The translations under genes were made by a program, and so were the position numbers. DNA of 64,000 nucleotides, taken from NCBI GenBank assembly GCA_000727475.1, contig KL647308.1, positions 1 to 64,000 of the forward strand. The letters are read 5' to 3'. Source of the DNA: Sarcocystis neurona. Taxonomy: Eukaryota; Apicomplexa; Conoidasida; Eucoccidiorida; Sarcocystidae. Under the pieces are notes generated by a model that ran no database searches, had not been told where the DNA came from, and worked only from the letters and a program-made list of their open reading frames with translations. Shown here piece by piece: positions 1 to 14,000 of the stretch (position 1 is its first letter; every line of letters begins with the position of its first letter).

Positions 1-3000
1 GCTGCCTCTTCTACACCACGTTAGGCACGTGTGTACACCTCTTTAATTGGCGAGTCCGCTGATCACCGTCACGTATAACCGTCCCACGTCTATCGGTGCT
101 GAACTAAATATAGGTCACGACTCACAAGTGGCAGGCTCGACACCTGCATGTATACATCTATCAGTGCGTATCCATACGTATATGCACACAAGTGTGATGT
201 TCAGACATCTGTGTGGCGTACAGGCGTCTAAACACGTATGCGTGCACGTGTGATGTTCAGAAGTCTGTGTGACATACAGATACACCACTGTTGCTGTCAT
301 ACAAGTACCCATCCAGACACATGTAAAACGGGTGAAATCTATATCGTATTCCGTCGGCAAACCCGTACTCGCATACGTGTACACCCACGTCTTCATACAT
401 ATGTACGAAATAGCACACACTTCAACTCCTCTCTCCACTTTCTGGTTCTCTCCACATACGACTCTCTGTAGGGCTGTACAGATGTGAGGACAGGTTTTTC
501 GCGGTGTGTGCAGTTTCACTTTGCATACATTGTCAGCTGTATGGTCGACTACGAGTTTTCTTTATGTGGATCGGCAGATCCAGCAACAGACGCTGTGCAC
601 GCCTGTGGGTGGAGGTGATCTTTTTGATATATAGGATGTGAAAAATAATTGTTCATCTTCAGAAGCTCGACGTGGTCAACCAAAACCTCTCGAAAAAGCG
701 TCCGTGTCTTCACCGTGCAAGTACCAGCCGCAGCAGGAACACCACGGCAGACACAGTAGCATATTATCAACAAGAGCGTAACCAGGCAAACCCAACCTGA
801 CTAGACACAACTCCCGGAATTTGCGAAGCAGCACGTAGGCATCCACACGCAGATGGTTCTCGACTCCCACGCATCCGTCAACGACTCACTATGACGTCGG
901 TATCCCTTGCTACACACCTACACATATCTACATATACATCCGTATATAATATACGTATATCTGAATGGACATGCTCACCTAACATAAGTCTACTACGATC
1001 TGTGAAGGCTTATCGCTATACCTACACATTTCCATACATGTTTACACATCTCCACATACACAAGGCGCTCAACTGACACACACCACCACGTAGGCACGCC
1101 TACACGTAGACTGATGTGTGTATAGTGAATCTTCTAAGCTTGCAAATAAGCACACGGACATACAGATGTGTAGTACTTGTGACGCGTAGTATTATCCGGC
1201 ACACGCGCGCCTACACCTATTTCTACGGAAGCGCTTCCAGATACATTTTCTACATGTGTTTCAATACAGATATCTATGTATGAACATCAAACTGCAACCG
1301 GAGAAATGTATCTGAGAGTAGTGCTCCTGTACGAGAATGATCCCCCAAGCTTCCCGAGGCAGGCAGTGCACGTATACTACGAATCCGTCTATCTTTTGTC
1401 TGTACACTCCCATCCATACACATGCATTTCAGAAGCTCGTATACATGCAAACATATATATATGCGGGTGACGGACGAACCAGCAAATTTCACAGGAACGT
1501 ATACACACAGCTGTACACACGCCCCCACGCGTTTCCCCGTATACACACGTCCGCATATACCCACGTCCAGAATATATAGACATACAAATACATAAACATA
1601 TATACACACATACATATACATATATATGTATAGGCAACTTGTATGAGTGATGTCTGCATGAGCATACAACAGCCGTTTCTATTTGGCTAGCGTCAATGCA
1701 GCGCTGCAGTGCAACACACCATCCGTTCCACAGGCGTTACGCAGGTCTTGCGACACGGTGCTGGGGTGAGACGGTGATGTGAAAAATTTCTCTTCTTTCT
1801 AAAAAAGTGCTTTGTGCGTCCCCTTCCCCTTCGTTTGTTTTCCCGTCTTTCTTTGCCTGAAACTTCTTTTTTACTAGAGACGCGTCTGTCCGCTTTCCCC
1901 CCTCCGTCTCCCCTTCTGACTTCCATCTTTCCGGGCTTTCTGCAGACATCTCTTCCGCGTCTTCAGTCTCCCGCTCTCAGAAATCCTCCCTCTCTCGTAC
2001 AGATACATACATATATGATATATATATATGTGGGGGGAGTCCATTCTCTTACCAGCAGTAGCCTTCCCTCATCCCACGTCGAATAAAGAAGAAATGTATG
2101 GGTATCACATTCTGGGACAAAGCGGAGACTCATTATCTAAGGACGCTTTCTTTTGAAGAGAAGAGAAGAGGAAGTGAACAGACGAAAACGACAGCTGTCC
2201 GGGTCTTCACCAACAGTTCTGCAGAAGAAACAGACTTCTTCTTTGTGACTTCTTTTGCTTCGCACTGACAAGCGCCCGCGCGCCTGTTTTCCTCAAACAA
2301 AAATATTACTACCGTCTCCCCCGCCCGCGCTGCTTCCTGTCTGACCCCACCCCCACGTATACACAAAGGACTACTCCTCCCCTCACCGCAGGAGACCGCC
2401 GCACATGCACGCATGCATATATACACGTGTCTACAGGAGCGGCGAGAATACGTACCTAACAGAAGTTTGTGACAACCAGCAGACAACCAGCCGCAGGAAA
2501 CGAAGGAAACAAAGAAAAAAAAAGACGGAGGACAACTCGACTTCAGATTTGTTCTATTTCTCCCCAAGGTGAACTCTTCTTGTCAGAACGCACACACACG
2601 CGCTCAAAAAAGTAACCAGGTTCTCACTGTTTTCATATTAAATACACCCGACGTCTCTCCCTCTATCTCTCTCTCTCTGCACAAAATACTGCACTTTTTC
2701 TGTTCTCTGTGAAGGCGTTCTTCCCTTCGTGAGAAAGTACCTCTGCACACCCATCGGTAGGTTCTCACGCTCCCCTTCCACAGCTTTTCCCTTGGGAACC
2801 TGCGGTGCTGATCGTCTCCTCTCTCTGCGTGTCGGAGGTTTCTTCTTGAAGAAGAAATTAGGATCCTCTTGATACCCACTCGTATACGGGGGATTCCCGC
2901 GTCTCGTCGCTGGCAAAGTCCTTGGGAACTGCAAAAATGCCTTCTTCACAAACAACGGTGCTCTTCTTTGTTGTTGTCTGCCGCAGATTTCCTCTTCCTC

Positions 3001-3290
3001 GTCTTATTCACCTTTTCTTCCGCTCTCCTTTTGGCCTTTCCTTTCCTTCTACAATCCCTCACTCATCTGCTGAAGGGCCTACTTCCCTCGGACACAAAAA
3101 CTGTCTTGCGATCTTGATCACACACACGTGTGCTTTCCTCCATACGCATAGAGACCAGCCGATACACGCACGACATTTTCGTCACCACCTCCGCGTTTCT
3201 CCTCCCGTCCTCTACGTCCCTCGCCGCTCCTGCTGGCCAAGCAGCATATCCAACGCCCGGTTGATATTGCCTGTGTACGCAACGCCAACA
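1..3290. other. Non-coding, microsatellite-rich flank
   Basis: I see no supportable gene here. The stretch is CA/TA-type microsatellite (for example around 1440-1640 and 1990-2040) with an alternating purine/pyrimidine texture. A tract at about 1780-1960 and another at 2900-3240 are rich in C and T on the plus strand. Reading frames are short or driven by repeats, and none shows a recognisable domain. Confidence 0.6.
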
Positions 3291-3570
3291 GCAACCGCAG
3301 CAGCACTGCAGAAAGCAACGCCAGAAGGAGCAGCCAGAGCACGACAGCAGCAGAAGCAGCAGCCAGGGCACGGCAGCAGCCGGCGCACGACAGCAGCAGA
3401 AACAGCAGCCACGGCACAGCAGCAGCAGAAGCAGCAGCCAGAGCACAGCAGCAGCGGAACCAGCAGCAAGAGGAACAGCAGACGCCGCAGTGGAAAGGGC
3501 AGAAGAAGAAGCATCACCACACGCTTCAGCAGATCAGCAGCAGCAGAAGCAGCAACAGCAGCCGGTCAAG
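3291..3570 (+). repeat. CAG/GCA triplet-repeat block
   Basis: This block is an interrupted array of GCA/CAG trinucleotides. On the plus strand it can be read as Gln-, Ala- or Ser-rich depending on frame. A plus-strand frame stays open to about 3647 and ends in a less repetitive acidic/Ser-rich tail. That could be the last exon of an undetected gene convergent with the ubiquilin gene, but nothing else supports it. Confidence 0.75.
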
Positions 3571-4192
3571 TCTTCGAGTCTTCCTCGCACGACGCTGATA
3601 ATTCTCCGTCAGAGGGTGCTGCGCAGCGTCCCAGAGACCTTCGATGACGCCGCAAAGGACTATCGAGTGTACCAGCATGCACCTACGTACATGTGTATAC
3701 GAAGGTTTCTATAGAACGTTCACTTGTCGGAGATACATACAACGTCAGTAAACGAACGCATAAAGTGGATATTATATCTGTATCACCAACCACGTGGTGG
3801 TATGCGAAGGTCAAGGACCCAACGAGACACAGCGGACGGTTTGTCTTGTAAACTCTGAGGAAAGGGAACACGTGAACGCGCAGTGGCACATCTTTGTTGA
3901 ATTTCTTTTAATCGGAGGAAGAACTCTTCACTACGAAGAAAAGACAACAAAATTCCGCTTCGTAACTTTACTTGTATCTCTGTGTATCGACCTCTTCGCC
4001 AAAGGCACACGACCACACAACGATGTGTGGGTCGGTACCAGCATCTATCTATTTATCTCTTCCAGTCTATCTATACATATACAAATACTTTAGAGCAGGC
4101 ATATACATATATACGCAGGTGGATGTATATAGTTTGAGTGTGTACGTACGTGTCTCCACTGTATATATATATATACAGACATACACACACTG

Positions 4193-7100
4193 TTACATCG
4201 TTCTACGCCCCAGCACTTCATAAAGTACCCGCGTCGATTCCCCGCTGAAAAACCGTGCGAGAACGGCGGCCGAGTGTTCTTCGATAACGCCAGTTCCCAG
4301 CCATATTTTATGTACGGACAACGACGCAGACCCGCATGCACCCCCCAACACATGGTCGCAAGTGTCATTCTCCCCTCTTCTAAACTGTTATACATGTGCA
4401 CACATGGCCACCAATATATATCTCTCTCTATATATACATGTGTGTATATACACGTCCGTATATATATATATATATATATTTCACAGCTTCACCATGCTCT
4501 CTGTAGCAGTGAACGACACATTTACGCTGAGACAGACACAGAGACAGCGACCCCGTCACAAAAAGTCCACCAGTAGAACACGTCTGTGCACATATTCCTC
4601 TTTATACGTAATCTTGTGTCTCTCTATCTCTCTCTATATATATACACATATATATATATATATGTAAGTGAAGATAATCAATCAAGTGTGGCAAAAAGGT
4701 TCCACATACCTCCTGCTAATTCCAACGCACGAAGACACTGCGACGTGTCCGTGAAGCCCATGGACCGCAACGCGTCCAACTGCGTCTCGTAGCGCAGACC
4801 TGCAGACGGTGTGACACATATAATGTAAACATATATATATATATACGTACATACATATATTTACTTTATATATATTACATATACGTATGGACACATATAA
4901 ACGTCCAGCCGCAGCTGCGGACACGGTAATGGAAAATGTTTATGTATCAGTGTGGACTCATTTGCACATATCCATCCATAGACAGACACAGACACACACA
5001 TATACAAACACACGTACATACAGAGAGAAGGCAGACTGACTTAGACATATATATATATATATACACACGTAACGTATAGATACACACACAACGGTGCAAC
5101 ACTAAAACAGTAAACGATGAAAAAGCACCTATTCAAGCAACGCGGAGCAAGCCAGAGACGCACACACACACACACATGCGCCATGTTAAGAAGTGCGGAT
5201 CGATTCAACGAGAGGCGTCGCATGGCTGCCTGGGCGCAACAGCAGCCGAAAATGACTAAAAACGTCTTCTTTATACCATAACAAGACCAGCTGCTGTTCG
5301 AACTGCACGCAGAACAGTAGCTGTTCGAAGTGCATGTAGCACTTGTTGTTCCGCCGGCAGGCAGAACAGTTCGAACCGCGTGCAGGTCAGCTGCTGTTCA
5401 ACCGCATGCAGAACAGTTGCCGTCGGTGTTGTCTGCGGCAGCTGCTGGACCCGCGACAGCCTCTGCCGCACATGTGCGTATTTCTGGAGGCAGCTCTCAC
5501 GCGAGAAATTGACGAGGGCGCACAGCACGCGTGGACAAAAAACGAAACCAAAAAAATGTCACATGCAGCAGGCCCGTGAATATATCTTTCATTCGCGGTC
5601 CACGCGAATCTCGTCTCATTGATAGAGATGCATATACATCGAAGAACGGGGCCGCACATATATATATATATATATCAGAAGAGCAGCACATTTATAAACA
5701 GACATACATATATATATATATGTGAAGACGGGGTAGCGCATATGTATATAAAAGAAGGGGGCAGCAGAGGTGAGGGAGACGAGAAAGAACAACACACGGA
5801 AACGTGGGAAATGGAGAGAGGAGGTCAGCGGGGGCAAGACGGGATGGCTGGCTGCGGGACCGCAGCACGTCGGACAGCAATAAAATCAGTTTCTCGTGCA
5901 TGCAATGGAAGCTTTCAACTTCGACCCTTCTACTTTCTTCTTCTTCTTGTTTGCCGACACTGCCTTCCACAGAACTCCTTTTATATTCCTTTCGTGAACG
6001 CTGGGGCGGCCGAGACCTTCCCTTCGCTCTCTTGTGGACGTCCCTGTACAGAGACAACGCGGGAAGTGACGTCTTCGCGTCCTCTCCCCACCACCGTCGA
6101 TGAAGCAGCAGCTCGCAGAAATCGCTCACGTACACTCGCCACTTAAAAGCGCACTGTTCCACCTACACTTCTGCGTGTCGTAGTGGCTCGCGTACATATA
6201 TATGGACGGAGAAATACACCCGGTCACTGTTTCTCCGTGATTCTCCTCAGCACATCTGTCTCTCCCCACATGGAGGCAACATGTGTGTATGTGGTGGATG
6301 AGTGTATATACACCGCAGATGTATATACGTATGTACACATCTGTCTATTTATCTACGTATGTATATGTGTCGTAGACGCGTATATACGTATATGTCGGAT
6401 AATGACGAGATTCGGTACTTCTTGATACACGTATACACAGACTTCCACGTTAGAGCGACGTTTCACTTGGCGCGTGCAGGTAAACATCTGCACAAATCTC
6501 GCGTAAACATCTGCACAAATCTTCACGTATCTTGACAAAAGAGAAGAAGCGAGACATACTTGATAGGTGGGCTGCTGCATTAGTACTGCTGTTGTTGCTT
6601 GCCGCAGGACTTCCTGGTGCCCCGGCGTCGTCAGTCTCTGATGTCGTTGCTGTTTCTGCTGCTGCCTTCGCTGCTCCAGCAGCACGAGTCGCGGCGCCTT
6701 CTCCTTCTCCACCTCCTCCTCGATTTGTATCGTCTGCCGATCCACTCCTCCCCGGCGCCGTCGTCTGCTGCTGTTGTTGCTGCGCTAGCGCTGTGTCGCC
6801 TGCGGTTGCCGACTCTGGCGCTGCAGCAGGGGCTGCAGTAGCAGGCGCTGCAGCAGCAGGATTCCCAGGAGCAGGAACTGCAGGAGCAGGAACCAAAGTT
6901 GCAGGATCCGCAGGAGCAGGCACTGCAGCAGCAGGGACCGCAGCAGCAGGGACCGCAGGAGCCGGGACCGCAGGAGCAGGGACCGCAGGAGCAGGAGCCG
7001 CAGGAGCAGGAGCCGCAGGAGCAGGAATCGCAGCAGCGGGCGCTGCAGCGTACGGGACAGGCAGCAGCGGGTTGGCGTTCAGAATCGGCGGAAAGTAGAA

Positions 7101-8060
7101 CCCCGGCATCATCATCTGCTGCTGCAGCTGCTGCTGCTGAAGCTGCTGTTGCTGAAGCTGCTGCTGTTGAAGCTGCTGCTGCTGCTGTTGCTGCAGGAAC
7201 TGTTGCTGTTGCTGCAGGAGCTGCTGCTGCATCAGCTGCTGTTGCATCAGCTGCTGCTGCTGGGACGACATCGCGTCAACGGCGCCGTCCCCGTTCTCCG
7301 GGCCGCTATGGAGGGCCATGCTGCAGGAAGTTTTCACCGCACGCAACAGCACTGCAACTCTCACTTCTTTCTTCGTGTGCGTTTCTCTGTCTATGTGTCA
7401 TCTTCTGCTGCTGCTCTTCTTCTCTCTGTGCGCCTACACAGCAGGCAGGCAGTCGTCCGCTGTAGTCCTCCCTTCTGTCCACACTCCCCCGGCTCTCTAG
7501 TAGTAGTGGGTCAACGCGTCCATGAGAAGGAGAAACGGCAGCAGCAGTGTTCCCCGCACACGCACGTGTACAGGCGCACGGGTCCCCGTAGTCAAACAGC
7601 GGCGTTCACAAAAAAAAAAGACCTTCCGACATGTCTCATACGCATACACACACGTATACGAGACGAATAGCAGCAGTTCACCCACGGATGCCCCTGCAGC
7701 CCACACCGACAAGTGCAAGCAGATACATATATGGGACACACGTAAATTTATCTACTGTTCATGTGTATGGAAGTACGTGTGTGTGTGTGTGTATCTCTCT
7801 CTCTCTACGTATACATATATACATACATATACGTGTTGATCTGCATGTATACGCTCAGATGTACATATATATGACATGCACCAATACGTATTTATCTACG
7901 CATACACACGCAGATGTATGTACATATATACGTGAATACACGCGCTTGTACATGACCGCTATCTATCCATCCGTGTCTCTCTATCTCTTTCTATATACAC
8001 ATATATATATGTATACATGCGTGTATATGTACGTGCGCACAAGACCTCTCTACCTTCTCA

Positions 8061-8091
<31 letters not shown>

Positions 8092-11000
8092 CTGTGTGTC
8101 CACACATACATACACATACGGAAAGCAGACCGAGTTGCCTTCGCTAATGAGCCACGAAGAACGAAACGCTCGGCTTCTCTGTCTCTCCCTCTTTTTATTT
8201 GTGTACGTGTGTGCGCCTACCAACCCACTCCATACGTATACGCATACACACCTACGTACATATATATAGATATATATATGGGATATGTACGCACAGATAT
8301 ACGCAACGGCGTAACGTCACCAGGTCCCCCTGCTGTAAACACGTGCAACTAATTCTCCACTCTGCGGCTGCTGCGGAGACGGCTACTTTCCCCCATTGCT
8401 GCTTACTGGCCTCACAGCTGTCTCTCTGCATATCTGTCCGTCTCTCTGTCTCCCGTCCCGTCTCGTCGAGAAAAAGTGCAAACCCGACTCGTGTGTTACC
8501 GTTTGAAGACTCGCAGACAAAAAGATGTATTCGCCTGCGCTGTATGCGAGTTCTTGTTGCTGCGAGGAAGACTCACCGCTGCAGCTGCTGCCCGAGCTGA
8601 GACATGTCAACGGTATTGCGGAAGCTGCTCCGCAGAAGTTCCATCAGGAAAAAAGGATTCGGCTGCTGTTGCTGCAGAGGCGCAGAAAGATTTGCAGCAG
8701 CTGGGGTTCCTCCCCCTACTTCTCCTCCCCCACCTCCTGCTCTTCCTCCGCTGCTGTTGCTGCTGCTGCTCCCCAGGGCGTCTCTCGTCGCCTGCTGCTG
8801 CTGCTGTTCGTTCTGGGCCTGTGCTGCTGCTGCAGGAGCAGATCCACCGACAGCAGCAGCACCGGTGGAAGCAGCAGGAGAAGACGAGGTAGCGGCAGAC
8901 GAAGAGGACGCAGCTGCAGCAGCGGCGGACTGCTGTGCCGCTGGGGTGGGAGCTGCAGCAGCAGGAACGGCTGCCGGAAGCTGCCAAGGACGAAGCGCAG
9001 CAGCGGGCGACGCAGCAGCAGCACCAGGAAACATCGCACTTAGCAGCTGCTGCATGCATACACACACACACATATACACCAAATACATGCACCACCCCCT
9101 GCACGCGCTGGTAGTAAGATTTCTCGAGTACTAAATTTCTCTTTTTTACAAGATCTACAGCAACTGGTGATACATCTGCTGCTTTCTTCGTGACTCTTCC
9201 GCTGCTGCTTCTTCTTCGTCTGGGATTGCTGCTGCTCCTCCGGCGGCTTCCGCAGCTGCCTTCTTCTTGCCCGAAGGTCACGCAGACCCGACGCCCACGC
9301 CGCTACGGTTACTGCAGATGCCGCTACCGCTCCACCTCGCGAGAGTCTTCTCTCCTTCCTGTCAAATTTTCCCGTTTCTTTCCTTCTCCCCTTGTCTCTT
9401 ACATTTGCTTGCTGCGCTTCATCGAAGAAATTGACGGGGAACAGACCCCTTCCGCCGTCAAACAGACGTTCCAGCTGCTGCTGCTCCTGCAGGCCTCCTC
9501 CACCCGGGGACGGTTCCGCTGCAGCAGCACGACCGCAGCAGCAATCGCAGCAACAGCAGCAGCTGGGGAAGTGCGGCAACCGCAGCAGCAGCGACAGGGC
9601 CGGTAGCAGCAGCACCAAGAGGGAACCACCGCGACGCAGCACCGCCTCTTCACTTCCAGCCGACTACCAGTAAAAAGAAATATATAGAAGCCGGGTAAGT
9701 GATACATGTATGAAACACATGCGTAAAACAGGCATCACGTGTGCATGCAAAAAAAAGGACGCATGCGGCTGCAGTGTGTGAGTCTCCTTCGAGAGTTGAC
9801 ATGCAGCGGATCTTTCTTCTGGGGTGTTCTGCAGAAGTAGCCGCGAGGGGGGAGAAACACCCACCTGCTGCAATTTTTTGTACACGCGAGTTACCTGCCA
9901 GCGTGCTGTCACATCACCAGCACGGCTGCCCAGAGCACTTTCGCGCAGGACGACGCCCCGGTCTGCACGCGCTACACGAAACACGTTTTCCACCTTTTGA
10001 TGCGGTCACCAAGAAACACGCAGTTGTTTCTTCCGTCTGTATACACCTCTTCAGTTCCACGGAAGACGTTGTCTTCCTCGACAACGACTCCTCGAAGAGA
10101 AAACAGCGAAGAAACACCATCACCTGTTCCCTCTCGACAGCAAGAACCCACACTTGCGAGGAAGGGACTTTTTCCCGGACGAAAAATCAACAAAGTTCTG
10201 CACCTACGCATCCGCACATGGGCACACGCGAAGGACCACTGCGTTGTCGCCTGCTACAAGACGCGTGTGCATGCAGGCAGGCAAAAAGACAGAGACAGAA
10301 AGACAAGACTTTTCGACGTCACACGTATACACACACAGACTGACACTGCAACGAATGGAGCAGCATGCGAGAAGAGGAAGAGAAATAAAGGAAACCAGAG
10401 AGAAGAGATAACCCTTCCAGCTCACCCCACGGATTAGGCATCGCCTCAAGAGAAGACGTGCGATTTCTCTGTCTCTCGTAGATCTGCTGCTGCTGCGCGT
10501 CGGCGACGCCGGAGTCGGCTCCGCCTAGGCCGCCCGACGCTTGCACCCCGCCTGCCGCGTTGAACGTCGCCTCAAACATCGGCTCCTGAATAGTGTGATA
10601 CATGCGCATCAGCGCGTTGAAGCCCTGCCAACAGCAGCGAAGAAGGACGAGAAAGAAGGCAGAAATGCTCAGCGCAGCCGACCGCAGAGCCGTAGACGGC
10701 CATGGGCCTCTCGGAAGAAAGGCAGCAGCAAGGAAGACAGAACAGCAAACACGACAGGGGCCAGAAAGGAAAACCTACGGCTTTCGCCGGGGGAGGAGGG
10801 GAAAACGAAAACGAGGAGGCAACTTGCGAAGCAGAAGAGAAATGCCCAGACATACACGCCGTCCCCGACCACACGACGAGGAGGAAAAAAGTGACGCCAA
10901 AAGACAACATGTAGGAGTGTCCCAGGCATGCAAAGACCAAGGAGAAACTCGACGGCCCTGCTGTCAACCCCCCCCCCCCTTCCCGGCAGAAGTATCAGCA

Positions 11001-14000
11001 GCTGCTGCGCACTAGCGAAGAAGAAACGTCCGCTCCACGTCAATCTATCTGCTCTCTGCAGATGCTACACCCACGCATACGATACGTGCGTATATATATT
11101 TATGTGGCGGCTGCCGACAAATATGTGTCCCGCATGCACCTGGGATCATTCGTCCTGGGTATACATGCACATACGACACATGCACCTATAAACATATACA
11201 AGCTTCGAATGCTTCATTTGCACACATACGTATATCTACAAATACTCAAACTTATGAATATAAATCTTTCCCCTAACTATGTCAAACCCACACGTAAGCG
11301 TCGCTACATCCAGATACGCAGGTATCTTTGCAGGTATTTTGTATGCATACGTACATACACATACATATATATATATATGTACACTCACGTAATGCCCCCG
11401 TAAGTATACTCTTGTACCAACGTATGCACATAGAAATGCTCCGCACGTCTATGTTACGTTATATATATATATATTGCACACCTCTATTATATATACAGTG
11501 ACATATATGTATGTGTCTTCTTCGATACGGGATGCACCTGCCTATTTACGTTGGAGATAACAGATCCCCACGTTGCACACCTCATTGCTGTCTACAAATC
11601 CTGGGAGTTCGAGCACCTTTATAAGCTTTCTATTTCTTTGTGAATTTAGACAAATACTCGGTGGCCTGCGTACCCCGGGAAGTGCCTCAATGTTGGCCAT
11701 GGCTCGGTCGGTGCTGCGCATCATCTCGCGCTGGAGCGCGGGATTTCGTACCATCTGCACCGACTGCTGAAAAATCTGCGAAGGCACACACACGTGGGCG
11801 ACAAAAAAGTGGAGATCAGCTGCAGGCCACGGACAAAACCGGTTTGCTGTCTGCCACGTTTACAGAGAAGTGAACAGCGCCAGCAGACCCAGAGACAGCT
11901 GCCTGCTCACTGCTTCTGCATGCGGCATCTTCCTCTTCCGAAAGGAGTAGCCGCGGCAGTTTGCAGCGGCAGCAAAAACACGTGGGAGACCGCAAAGACG
12001 CAGCATCCGCACCAGACCCAGGCGGCAGCATCAGCGGTGGTAGCACCCGCGAAAAAGGTGAGGAGAGAAAGCAGCAGCCTCTGACCCGCGCCCGCGTGCA
12101 CGCGCATGTACACAAGCGCCTTTACTACGTAGCGATTTTCCCTTACTCGCAAGAAATGCAGCACCAGTGGCACACCAACACGGAGCAGCAACAGCAGCAA
12201 ACTGGCGAGAGAAGAAAAGCTGCGCTGCAGCCAAACCTGCAGAGGGGAGAGGTCGGCAGCAGCAGCAGGAACCGCGCAGCAGCAGCACGGAGCGCGTAGC
12301 CGCAGCAGGAACCGCGCACCACAGCACCACGGCTCTTTTTGCTGTCGTCTTTTCACGTGCCCGTCTCTCAACAGATGAAAACCCATCCCACGCGACGGCC
12401 ACCCACCGCAGAGAAAGTGCTGAAGCGTTTCTGTCTGCTTATTCCTGTACATCCATACAGCTACATATACGTCTTTTTAACCTGCGCACCCTCCTGCCCG
12501 ACGCATACTCCTGCGCATGCACGGATCCTACTAGGATCGCATGCTAGGATGCTTCCACACTGGTAGGCTCGCGCGCATCAATACGTCTATGGCACGTCCA
12601 CACCGTTCTGCGTCTACGCATCCTCATCCACCAGATGAGTCAGCTGCGCCCAGTCTCATCTGCGCACGCCTCACGTACTTCAGCCACCGATCTTCTCCTG
12701 CACACTACAAGCGGCATGCATTACGTTGTACGCGCGACGCTTCACTCCGCCACATACGGAGAAGAAGAGTAAGCCACGGACTCTTCTGATGCACATGCTG
12801 CGCCTGGGTGGGAGACTTTCAGAAGGACGAAGAGGGACGCAGAGATTCATCTGACGCACACACCGCGCGCGGTACGGCATTCTACGAAGGCAAGACGGGT
12901 TTTCTCTGTGAAGCGCAGCAGCACCTAGGAAACTGCATGCGCAGCTAAACAGCTTTCTGTGAAGACTTCTTCTCAGTTGGCACGGCCGCACGAAGAGGAA
13001 GAAAAAGCGACACACTTCTCGAAAGCGAGCCCTGCATGTCCACGCAGCACAGATATATAATAGACTCTCCCCCCGTAGACGGACGCAAGTATGCGGATAC
13101 ATATACGCATATGTACACACGTACATATGTATCCTCTGGTAACGACTGCATGCGACTGATTTACACCTATCTATAAAGATACACATAGAGATATATCCTG
13201 CGTGTGCTGCGCAGCAAAAGGCGTATCTCTCCATATATGTGTACATATATATCCCGCGTCTGCTACGCAACAAAGTGACTTAGATCTATTTCTCTATATA
13301 CACGTACGTATATGTCCCCCGCCTGGTGTGCACTGCACGCGAATGAGTCTGCACATAGCTATGGACGTGTATGTCCGTCGTCTCGTGTGCTGTGCATACC
13401 ACATTTTGGCCCGTTCTTAAGATGTGTCACGAGTGCGAAGAAACAAATTTGGCCGTGGGCTGCTGCACACGCATGCAGCATGCGCCCCCTCCGAAGTTCC
13501 CCCTGACCTGAATAATATTATACGTCTCGGGTTCTTCCCGCTGCCATTTCCCGCGTCCCCTTGTATGTTGGCTAGCTTAACTAGGTGCCTCTCTTTCCTT
13601 GTGTGCGTGTCAGCTAGAGAGAATAGCCGCCGCCCCTTCCCATCCGGCGTGCAGTTGCTCAAGCTGTCATTCGTGTCCGCCGCTTCTGCTGCGGGGCATG
13701 CGTCTCGCTCGGCGTATGAAAAGCAAGGAAACACACAGGATCCCTTCTCCGTACTCTATTATATGCAGGGATATGTACATCCACCACTAGCATACATACA
13801 TACAGGCACACACATGTTGACATATGAACAGAAAAGGATATATAGATCCCCATTAACACATAGAGTTCTCCCGTTTTCCCCCTGGCGGTCTCTGCCAGGC
13901 GCGGGGTTGTTGCTGCCGCTCGCCCTACACGTATGTCTCGGCTCTGCGCCAAAAAAAAGGCCCGGCGGGGTGTCCTGGAGGCTGCAAGGTGGACATGTGT

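Noticed and set aside
80..160. A tRNA-like T-arm (GCAGG-CTCGACA-CCTGC) on the plus strand near 131-147
   Set aside because: No matching acceptor stem, D-arm or anticodon arm could be built around it, and the surroundings are microsatellite.
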